Origin: Asterella californica | Taxonomy: Eukaryota; Streptophyta; Marchantiopsida; Marchantiales; Aytoniaceae | Reading direction: 5' to 3' | NCBI GenBank assembly: GCA_036924285.1 | Contig: JAYKYS010000001.1 | Coordinates: 9,697,501 to 9,761,500 of the forward strand | Length of the DNA: 64,000 nt | In this document: positions 56,131 to 64,000 of the stretch, in pieces | Numbering within the stretch: the stretch's first letter is position 1 | How the letters are laid out: the number at the start of each line of letters is the position of its first letter | The notes under the pieces: generated by a model | What the model saw: the letters and a program-made list of their open reading frames with translations, nothing else | Database searches by the model: none | Told to the model about the DNA's origin: nothing | Program-made: the position numbers and the translations under genes

Positions 56131-58694
56131 TTACATCTCTTCGTCTGAGAATCTCTAAGGGTTTGTCTGTTCCGCTCATGTCTTGAACGAACCGTTAAAA
56201 ACTGTACTGAGTACTTGTCATCAGGACTCCGAACTCTAGCATAATGAGACTCATCGTTCATCACCTTTGTCTCCATCCGAACAGCGGTGATGTATGGTTG
56301 GCCCAGTATGACAGGATAGGAGGCAGATGACTGTACAAAGAAATGCTGATCAACCTCTACATCCCCAATCCTTACACGCATATTGGGACAAGCTCCGTAT
56401 AACTCACCCTTTTGGTTATTTGCAGCTCGAAGCACCCAACCATGATTCCTTTCGATTGGCCACTGTCCTTTTTCATACACCTCCTTGGAAATGATGTTGA
56501 TCTCCGACCCGTGATCCACAAGTGCAGGTACTGGCTCAGAAAGTCCTCCAAGCCGAACTTGCGTCTCTGTTGTCGCTCTTGCCCAGTGCTTCTCCTTGAA
56601 ATCGCTGTCTGCGCCTGACCCATCCTCTTCAAACTCTTCATCTTCATTCTCAATAACAGCAGGACCAGCAACCCATGCCTCATACTTATCATCTCCGAAC
56701 TGATCCACACCAATAGCATCTACTGCTCCAACCATCTGACTACTTACTTGTTCAGTCAATACCTGTCTCTTTCTCTTCATGATGTCTATTATCAACTCAT
56801 GAAACTCTCTCTTTGCGATACCAAGCACTTCACGAAGAGTAAACTCAACTCTAGCATCCAAAATGCGTTGCTCTAGAACAGCACGCAAGTCTGTTGTTGT
56901 TTCGATGTCTGCCGCTAACTTGTAAGCTGGACCTTTCCCCTTCTCCTGTGCTGTAAACCTCTTTCCCCGTACTCTATCTGTAGCAGTAGTCTCCTGTGGC
57001 AAATCCTGCACACCTTCCATAGGATCTACTGCAGGTGGTGGTGGAGCTGTAGAGGTAGAAGGTATATCCTCTGCAGCAGGAAATCTTCCAGCTGGTACAG
57101 ATGGTGATGGTTCCGCTGCTCTCCTCCTTGTAACCCTCCGACGGTCACTGTCCTCTGGTACTCCTGCATCTAAATCAGAAGCATCCCGTCTTCTTTTGTC
57201 TTCGATCATGGCATCTTGTTCACCACTCGTCTCTAAAAACGCTCGAATAGAAGTTGCATCTACTGGGTCTCTCCATCCAGTAGCTCTCCTAATGCTTTCA
57301 GCACCTCTCTTCATCATTTCAACCGGAACCTCAACAGCCTGCTCAACCATAGTTGGATTAGAGCGCACCTCAACTCTCCCAGTATATACATCAGCCTCCG
57401 CAGAACCCGCAGTCATCGCTGTAGTATTCGCACCAGTAAGTGCTGGAAGAGAACTCCTCATTCCTCCTCTTCCAAAATATGTGTTCAGAGGCTGCCCAGT
57501 GGCGGTTAGATACAACCTGTTGTTCTGATAGTTGACTACGCCCTCTCGCAAGGCAACCGCCAAGTCTTGACAGTCTCCTCTGAGATGATCTGGACTATCA
57601 CACCAAATACATCTCCTGGTAAAGGTCCCTCCTACAGGTCGGGCACCTGGTGCAACAGGTCGTTGATCTCTCCTCAAGTCTGCCATCTCAACCCTCAAAT
57701 CTCTCAACTGTTGAGTAAGTTCTTCTATCAAGTTATGTTGATTTCGGTTTTCAACAGGTCGCTGCTGCTGTCTAGGTCTTCTCTGTACTGGGATAGGTAC
57801 TGCAGGCGCTTGAGGAACCACTTGGGGAACCACTATAGGTGCTTGAGGAATCACAATAGGTGCTTGAGGTATTGCAGGAGGAGCTACAGGAACATGAGGA
57901 GCTACTCTCTGCTCTGGCAAGATCTCTGGCTGCAGTACCATCCTACCACGGCGTTGTCTAGCAAGGGTGGATACTGCTTCTTCTACTCTCCTCCAATCAG
58001 ATGTAACCCCCCCTTCAGCCCCTCGATCAGCCAACATGAAACAAAGCCTATCTGCTGTGAACTCATCCAGAGCCCCTAAGAACAACTCTGTCTTCCTAGC
58101 ATCCAACGTCAACCTCTCTAGACCAGAAAGCTGAGAGTACCTCTTCTCAAATTCACGGATCACTTCATTCAATCCCATGGAACGTCCAGGCTGACGCTCT
58201 ATCCAATCCATGAGAGTTCTTCTGGTGACTCTTTCAGAGTCCTCTTCTAGAAATTCTTCTCTCAGTGCACGTTCAAACAGAGTCCACCCACCTAAATGTC
58301 TTCTCTGTAAATTTCTAACCTTCTCTCTCAGTTCAGGGACAACAGTCAACTCAAAGCTTAGAATTACCTCAACTTCAGGTGCCCTGACTAACTCCATCTC
58401 GCCCACATACTCCCGCAGGTACCTTGTAACATCTCTTCCATCAAATCGCCAACATCGACCTACAATTGCTTGTAATGCCCTTGTGGACTTCTGCTCAGCT
58501 CCCCCAATTGCAGGCTGCTGCTGAATCAAGGCAGCCAACGCCTGAAGAATCTGAGACGTGTCTACAGCAGGTTGTGCTGTTGCTGGAACCACCGTAGGTC
58601 CTCCTTGAGAACCAATTCCTTCCTGAACAGGAGTCCCTTGAACAGGAGCACCTTGAGCAGCAGCTACACCCTGTACAGCAGCACTGTGATCCAT
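56106..58694 (-). CDS. Gag-protease polyprotein of element C
   Basis: Start chosen at ATG 58694 (MDHSAAVQG), since B starts at the same place; the frame is open a little further up. The capsid-like region has YLREYVGEMELV and RTLMDWIERQPG. A Pro-rich stretch made of PQAPIVVPQ-like units lies about residues 250-290 and is longer than in B. The zinc knuckle CIWCDSPDHLRGDC is near 57610. A basic, disordered linker follows. The protease has ALVDHGSEINIIS near 56520 and the ILGQPYITAV segment after it. About 862 residues, unbroken. It is longer than Gag of A and D, mainly by the Pro-rich part. Confidence 0.93.
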   Translation of the reverse strand: MDHSAAVQGVAAAQGAPVQGTPVQEGIGSQGGPTVVPATAQPAVDTSQILQALAALIQQQPAIGGAEQKSTRALQAIVGRCWRFDGRDVTRYLREYVGEMELVRAPEVEVILSFELTVVPELREKVRNLQRRHLGGWTLFERALREEFLEEDSERVTRRTLMDWIERQPGRSMGLNEVIREFEKRYSQLSGLERLTLDARKTELFLGALDEFTADRLCFMLADRGAEGGVTSDWRRVEEAVSTLARQRRGRMVLQPEILPEQRVAPHVPVAPPAIPQAPIVIPQAPIVVPQVVPQAPAVPIPVQRRPRQQQRPVENRNQHNLIEELTQQLRDLRVEMADLRRDQRPVAPGARPVGGTFTRRCIWCDSPDHLRGDCQDLAVALREGVVNYQNNRLYLTATGQPLNTYFGRGGMRSSLPALTGANTTAMTAGSAEADVYTGRVEVRSNPTMVEQAVEVPVEMMKRGAESIRRATGWRDPVDATSIRAFLETSGEQDAMIEDKRRRDASDLDAGVPEDSDRRRVTRRRAAEPSPSVPAGRFPAAEDIPSTSTAPPPPAVDPMEGVQDLPQETTATDRVRGKRFTAQEKGKGPAYKLAADIETTTDLRAVLEQRILDARVEFTLREVLGIAKREFHELIIDIMKRKRQVLTEQVSSQMVGAVDAIGVDQFGDDKYEAWVAGPAVIENEDEEFEEDGSGADSDFKEKHWARATTETQVRLGGLSEPVPALVDHGSEINIISKEVYEKGQWPIERNHGWVLRAANNQKGELYGACPNMRVRIGDVEVDQHFFVQSSASYPVILGQPYITAVRMETKVMNDESHYARVRSPDDKYSVQFLTVRSRHERNRQTLRDSQTKRCKVFRNPLL

Positions 58695-58739
58695 TTTCTC
58701 TCTCAATCTAGTCAATTCTCCAATCAATCACCCCAATTT

Positions 58740-58757
58740 ATCTCAGTGGAAGCACCA
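58740..58757 (-). promoter_or_regulatory. Primer-binding site of C
   Basis: Minus strand TGGTGCTTCCACTGAGAT, two bases after the 5' LTR; one base differs at the far end from A and B. Confidence 0.75.
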
Positions 58758-59207
58758 GATGTCGTGGCGAGAGTCTTTCTTGGGGAGGGCGAACCTCCTG
58801 ACTGTGATAGACCAAAGAGAAATGACCAGAAGGGAAAATATGTCGCTGCTGACGATGAAATCTCAAAACACAGCCTCTTCTGCCCACCAATTGCAAAACA
58901 AACACTCAAGCACGCACTCAGGTACACAAATAGATCTCTCCGGAGTAGAAATAGCTTTATTTCAGTGTCAACTGCTTCACTGTTTAAGAAAATATCTCTC
59001 TCCTCCTCTCCTGAGTCCGTCTCAGCTGAAAATTCCAAGGAATTTGATCTCACGACAACCAAACCCTTACCAAAAACAATCCCCTTCAAATAGACCGCCC
59101 TGTCCGTTCAATTCTACCTCCAAACCTCAAAACTGTGCAACATATGAGATTCTTGTCTCCAAAACACTTTCCTGTCTCTCTCACGATCTCCCCTGCTCAC
59201 TCTAATC

Positions 59208-59484
59208 AATTCTGTCCGAAAAATCGATCCTCACTCAGCCTCCAAGCTTCTCAGCGTCTCCTCTCCTCAATCCACTCAATTCTGCTCAGAAAAATCAATC
59301 CCTGCTCAGCCTCCAAGCTTCTCAGCGTCTCCTCTCCTCAATCCCTAATTCTACTCAGAAAAATCAATCCCTGCTCAGCCTCCAAGCTTCTCAGCGTCTC
59401 CTCTCCTCAATCCCTAATTCTACTCAGAAAAATCAATCCCTGCTCAGCCTCCAAGCTTCTCAGCGTCTCCTCTCCTCAATCCCT
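59208..59484 (-). repeat. Tandem repeat, four units of 69-70 bp
   Basis: First unit 70 bp, then three of 69 bp. The third and fourth units (AATTCTACTCAG start) look identical, so the extra copy came from that type of unit. Confidence 0.95.
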
Positions 59485-60111
59485 AATTCTGCTCTTTTCT
59501 CCTCCTTCCGCCCCCACTCCCTCAGAAAACTCCTCTGCCAACTGTTTTGAAGTCCCCCTGATCTTCAGCCGTCGCAAGTATTTAACCTAAAAGCGAAGGG
59601 CCCAGCTTAAGCTGCCCCCCTGCTGTCCTTATAAGCACAGTCGCTTATCACAAGCAGGCCCCCAGCTTAAGCTGCCCCCTTGCTGTCCTTATGCGTACAA
59701 AGCATTTTTTACAAAGTTGACCCCTTTTTAATATAAGTTTCGCAGTTGTCTCTACAAACTCTATCTTTACACTGATAAAGGTTCACATAACCTCATTCCC
59801 CATCGCAAGCCTACTCGATGATTATTTAACTATTTAGCAAAAGTTTCCTGTGCTCTTGATGCCATCCTGAATATACTACAAGCCATCCAATGTAGGCCGA
59901 AGCCCTAACACTTATGAGGCTGCCCCACAGGGCTTACAGCCCCCCCATATGCGCACCAGGTATCTCCCATAGTATATTCAGGATGGCATGCGGAGGCTTA
60001 GGCTAGGAAGCCCACGATTAAGGGAGATACCGGTCTCCCGCCCCTAGGTATACAGGACATGGCTGAATACCCAACATAGACTCCCATCCGGGAGGCCAAC
60101 ACGCCAGAATA

Positions 60112-60195
60112 GGAACCAGAGGCCAGGAGGGATTGATCCTGAGACCACTTTCCCTCCTAGGCAGGCGCCCTATCACTGGGATGGCCTCTAGTTCC
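60112..60195 (-). ncRNA. tRNA-like module in 5' LTR of C
   Basis: Same as 51886-51968 with one additional base in the CCACTTTCC run. The closing stem and both box-like segments are kept. Confidence 0.55.
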
Positions 60196-60688
60196 GTTCT
60201 AAAAGGATTTAAAACTTGTACATATGCTTTTACTGTAGAAATCTTCCTGCAAAGTCTTTACTAGCCTTTTCTGTGCAAACTTCTCTATACAACTCCGTTT
60301 TTAACGAACAAGGAGTCAAAACTATAGTATTCAGGAACACCTACACACCCATGCTATCAGATTCTGAGTTCGAGTCTCGAGCCAGAATCGACGGATTTCC
60401 CTCTTTCACATATTTCACAGCCTAAAACTCGTATTAACTATTGCTTAAAACACTTTCTGTCAAAACTAGAAGCATGAGGTCGCTCTCCTCGTCGTGCTTT
60501 ACATCCTGGTGTCTTTCGACTCCCTTAGGGGTGATACTCCAACCCAAGCTAGGGGGCAGCTTGTCAAGCATGGCCCCAGCTTAGCTCCTGCCTAGCTTGT
60601 TAAGCTGCAGGGCAGCTTCCTTTACACAACAAAGAAAAGATCTCCTTGCAACTAGTTTTCACTGTACAGACCCATGTACAATACGACA

Positions 60689-62234
60689 CCGTACTCGCAG
60701 AACCTCCTGGTCACGCTGTTGTAAACGCGCTTGCAACTCCTGGTTGCTCTTCTTCAGCTGCGCTAACTCCTTGGCAGAAGCGGCTGCTTCCGTCTTGTAC
60801 TTTGCTGCGAGCTTCTCCGTGGTGCGGAGGTTGGCTTCCAGCGCTTCTACCTTCTTTTGGTCTTCTTCCTGCCGCATCAGGATGCGCAGACCGAATCCAA
60901 GCTGTAGTGGCTTCTCTTGAGCCATCGCTATTGTCTCCATCAACTCCATAGCTGGTTGGATTTCTGAGTGGAAGAAGGCACTGAACTCCTCCAGTCTTCT
61001 TCCTGCGGAAGACAGACTCATCCCCACGATCCGATCAGAGGTGTCTACCTTGTCTTCCAGAGGCAAGGATGTCTCTTCCACCACTATGGTCTTCTGTTTC
61101 TGCGCACGGGAAGATGCAACTCTTCTCATCTTCCGGGGTGGAAGATCTCTTCCCATGACAGAAGCGGTCCTCTTTACTGCGCTTCCTCGCATCGCAGTAG
61201 GAGTATCCATCCAACCTTCGTCTTCTGGTGTTACAGAAGCGGTCTTCTGCACAGCTCGGGTACTCAAGGACTCCTCCTGTGAGTCGGACTCCGATCTAGA
61301 ATGAATAATCGGGAAGGAGGTGGTCTTCCTAGGTACACTCCTAGGACCTCTCTTCCTTGATGGTGTCACGTCTTCCGACACACTGGAGTCGTCTTCCCTC
61401 ATCAGAAGCGTCTCTTGATGAGTACCGGACCTCATCTGCGACACCAAAGTGGGAGGGGGAGTCATTGCTGCTGCTCGATCATCTTCTCTCGAGGTCTCCT
61501 CCTTCGTCTTGTGCTGCCCTGTTGGTCCATATCTCGCCAACTGATCTTCCGTGAGATCCCTCTTGACCACGTACAAGTAACAGAAGAACGGAGTAAGATG
61601 TCCTCTTGCCGGGGTGCCTAAGTACACCAGCTCTGCCTGTACATATGCATGGAAAAATGAACCCCCGTTGACGTTCTCTCCAGCACACACTACTTCCAGG
61701 AACTCCAAGTCCTGATCTCCAAGGTACCTTGTCTTCTGCGCCTTCCCCTTAGGAAAGAGGCGAAGGAACAGTTTCACCAGAAGACGTTTCTGCGGCTCCC
61801 GGTAAGATTCAACCTTCCATCCGTTTCTTCCCTGCTTGTCCTCCAGGAAGAGGCAAGATGTGCTCCCCGGCACATACCACCTACCCGAGATCATGGGTAA
61901 GATCTTCTTCTCGAGTCAACAACCTCAGTTCTCAGATTCTGACATGTGAAAGGTCTTGTGCCATCACTCCTCTGTCCAAGAAGATGGTCTTCCTCGAGCT
62001 ACTCCTGCCTTTGTAGGTACACGGTTGCGAGGAGGTAATGCTGCAGAAGACCCTGGTCGGCGAGGTTCCAATCCCAGAGGAAGAAGTCGAGACCCAACTC
62101 CTTGATGAAGGGTTTGGCCTCGGCCAATTCTGCTGCCGGTAACACCAACCCTCGAGGATGCATCGACATACTTGAAACTCTGTTGCACTAAGCCACACGT
62201 ACTTACTGTGAGCTGAAAGCTCAGTCCTTCTCAA
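60689..62234 (-). pseudogene. N-terminal and central part of unknown coiled-coil gene
   Basis: From 61894 the minus strand is open down to the edge of C. It reads ISGRWYVPGS, FLEDKQGRNGWKVESYREP, LVYLGTPARGHLTPFF, KRDLTEDQLARYGP, then a Ser/Thr/Arg-rich linker with basic patches (PPRKMRRVASSRAQKQK), then a helix with heptads (KVEALEANLRTTEKLAAKYK and ELQARLQQRDQEVLR). It continues at 50598. Upstream (62170-61900) the expected N-terminal part, with GLVLPAAELAEAKPFIKEL and LDFFLWDWNL, is present but broken by stops and shifts, so the true start is unclear; introns are an alternative. No catalytic motif recognised. Copies or fragments lie at 4608, 11628 and, more distant, 21430. Confidence 0.6.
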
Positions 62235-62529
62235 GTTCTCACAGTCTAGCTTCCACTCTCAAAAGACGAATCTAGTCTTCCAGAAGACAGCTACTCCGTC
62301 TTCCGGGATCCTAACAGTGCTTCCTAAGTAGCTCTCGTCTTTCAGAGCTATATCTAAACAATCCTAACTAAGCAAGGCTTCGCATGGATTCCTAAGAAGA
62401 CAACCCACCTTGCATTACATCCTACTTCCTAACAGAAGATACAAGATATGCGAAAAGTAGAGCGTATGAAAAGTTCAGAAGATGGTTGCGGGCTCCTGCG
62501 GTGACAGTGACCTCTGGGAAGACTCCCGG
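62235..62529 (-). other. 5' flank of unknown coiled-coil gene
   Basis: Shared with 4608-4690 (GGAAGACGGAGTAGCTGT region) and with 7187-7372. So the repeated unit includes non-coding upstream sequence, not only a coding part. It is cut at CCGG (62526-62529) by the LTR of H. Confidence 0.6.
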
Positions 62530-63811
62530 TGTCGGAGTGTAATCCGTCTACCTAGGAAAGCGCCGGGCTTCTGGCTGTGGTTGTTCACTCAAGAGGTTGG
62601 CTTTCAGGTCACAATAGGGCTATAAACACTCACACAGATGTGTAAGATCTAGTAATATACCCAGAAGGCGAAATTCAGGTCTAGCTGGCAGTAATAGGAT
62701 TCGGCGATGAACTTTGACACTCACGGAGAGGAAAACTATGAAGGTTTAGACCTCTAAACTTCCCCTACATGCAAACGAGGTACTACTGAACTCACAGACG
62801 AAATTTCAGCCTGAGATCAAATTCTGACACGGAGATATGAACAGAAAAGTTTTGATCAAGAAAACTACGGCAATTTCTGGTACCTAGCTGGCTATTTCAA
62901 CCTATAACAGGAGTTTGGCTCGATCAATTTCAAAGTTTCTTACAGGATTTGCAGTCTACAGGGTGCTGAACATCCCTGTGAAGTTGGGACTCCTGAATGT
63001 ACACAGAACTGTAGATCTCCTCCTCTGAAGTCGCTGCTCTAGATTAAGAGCTTTTCAGACCCCCTCAGCTTCAGCGCCCGCCCTGAATTACTCAGTTGCT
63101 CAATCGATATGAAACTTTTTGTGAAATCGTAGCCCTGTTGGCGGAGAACACAACCTCGAAGTTTTGAAGCAATTTCCTCAAATCTGCTGCGAATGACACT
63201 GAAAACCCTAAATCCAACCAAAATGATTCAATTCTGGCACAATTCGAACTTCAATTGCTCATAACTCCGTCTTTATTGACTCAAATCGATCGAAATTTTC
63301 ACTGGAAGTGCTTGGCATGACGAGCCCTCTCTCCCTGTGCTCTCAGATTTCGAAGATCCCTCACCAAATGCTCGAACTCTCCTTTAGAGCTCGATTTCTA
63401 AATTTAGAGTTAAACTAAAGACAAAAACAGACCAATGGGAGTTCATAGCTCCACTTGGTTGTCCTTTAGTACCCTAAACCACGTGGCAACTTAGTTTTAC
63501 TCATAGGCTACCATGTCAAGCCCCGTAGAGTGCCAGCGTAAAACTTAAATTACTTAAAACGACACGCAGCCCCGAAAAATAACTTAAATCAGCTAGAAAG
63601 CGTGCATGGGCGACACGCAAATACAACCCATGAGCTTAAGCCCTATCAACATGGTAATCAACCTACTAAGACTCAAAATAGTGTTAACACCGTATGCAAA
63701 GGTGTCAAACATATACATAAACGACTCGAAGTAATATAAGCTAACTTCTAGAACTACTAAACTCAAGCGTCGGAGTAGAAATATAACATGTAGCCGCGAA
63801 GTAGCGCGACA
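62530..63811 (-). repeat. 3' LTR of element H (D-type)
   Basis: 1282 bp, closely similar to 45971-47253 over its full length. It is followed by the pre-LTR block and Pol end of H, so it is a 3' LTR on the minus strand; the rest of H lies beyond 64000. Confidence 0.9.
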
Positions 63812-63850
63812 TCCACCCCCTCTGAACCTGCACATCCTCCGGTATGTGCC
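63812..63850 (-). promoter_or_regulatory. Polypurine tract and conserved pre-LTR block of H
   Basis: Minus strand: ACCGGAGGATGTGCAG then GTTCAGAGGGGGTGGA, abutting the LTR. Confidence 0.8.
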
Positions 63851-63857
63851 ATCCAGA

Positions 63858-64000
63858 TCAAGACTCTTCAGTTTCGGCTTCAAACTCATCTTCAACCTGC
63901 ATTGAGTCTTCAGCTTCATCCTCTGTAAACTCTGCAACGTTCCGATCCTCCCCTCTCCTTCTAAAGAGCTTGATTCTCTTTCCTGCGACTGGTGTCTTGA
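63858..64000 (-). CDS. C-terminal end of Pol of element H, partial
   Basis: The minus strand reads KTPVAGKRIKLFRRRGEDR, then an acidic tail, to TGA at 63860-63858. This corresponds to the end of Pol in A (LPIAGKRVKVFRRRE). The frame is open to the edge of the window. It shows which Pol type belongs to the D-type LTR at its C-terminus, a part missing in D. Confidence 0.8.
   Translation of the reverse strand, partial: KTPVAGKRIKLFRRRGEDRNVAEFTEDEAEDSMQVEDEFEAETEES

Larger units (their letters stand above)
50603..60688 (-). mobile_element. Element C: complete Ty3/gypsy LTR retrotransposon
   Basis: 10,086 bp with LTRs 58760-60688 (5') and 50603-52461 (3'). The target duplication is CCGT (50599-50602 and 60689-60692). 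Gag and Pol frames are unbroken. The LTRs differ by a 69-bp tandem unit, one further base and about ten substitutions, so C is young but older than A. It belongs to the same family as B and E. It split an open reading frame of an unknown gene. Confidence 0.95.
58760..60688 (-). repeat. 5' LTR of element C
   Basis: 1929 bp; same ends as 50603-52461. Longer by one 69-bp tandem unit and one T in a run near 60150. Confidence 0.95.

Overview
This window looks like repeat-rich nuclear DNA of a eukaryote. I found no operons, Shine-Dalgarno sites, rRNA or ordinary tRNA genes. Nearly all of it is LTR retrotransposon sequence of the Ty3/gypsy order (Gag with CCHC zinc knuckle and protease; Pol with RT, RNase H, then integrase). 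The elements are inserted into one another and are in very different states of decay. The Pol proteins belong to a clade with an RT box of the form FLDD or FIDD followed by IPxKG, and with integrase of the DDE type plus a GPY/F module and no chromodomain. From memory, similar Pols occur in charophyte algae and in basidiomycete fungi. A charophyte or other plant-like host is my guess and is weakly supported.

I name the elements A to H. Layout: 339-1007, an antisense F-type LTR piece. 1040-6944, relic F (+): broken gag and pol with an unrelated gene fragment inside pol, then a partial 3' LTR. 6942-7684, junk with a hairpin and a piece of the flank of an unknown gene family. 7685-11355, two F-type LTRs head to head. 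11356-12297, a pol fragment joined to an unknown-gene fragment. 12298-24612, relic E (-), whose 3' LTR holds a solo F-type LTR (14674-16689) and whose pol holds a 3.16 kb insertion (20749-23910) with its own decayed gene. 24613-41437, element B (+), decayed, whose 5' LTR is split by the complete element A (26127-36231, +). 41437-47253, element D (-), joined tail to tail to B, both lacking integrase. 47254-48191, G (-), an LTR piece and a Pol C-terminus. 48192-62529, an unknown coiled-coil gene region (-) split by the complete element C (50603-60688, -). 62530-64000, the 3' end of element H (-), running out of the window.

A and C look potentially autonomous: LTR pairs almost identical, Gag and Pol frames open, 4-bp target-site duplications (ACGC and CCGT). 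In A, C and D the pol frame lies -1 to gag and opens just before a T-run, which suggests ribosomal frameshifting. All LTR families share TGTC...GACA ends and a common block ending in the polypurine tract. A, B and C also share a primer-binding site; D has another.

The most unusual content is (1) a family of unidentified proteins with a conserved N-terminal region, charged linker and C-terminal coiled coil, found as five fragments or copies between and inside the retroelements, one of them in a unit flanked by a direct duplication; (2) a tRNA-like module with a long closing stem inside every C-type LTR; and (3) several hairpins, palindromes and tandem arrays made inside LTRs. All comparisons were made by eye; no alignment program or database was used.
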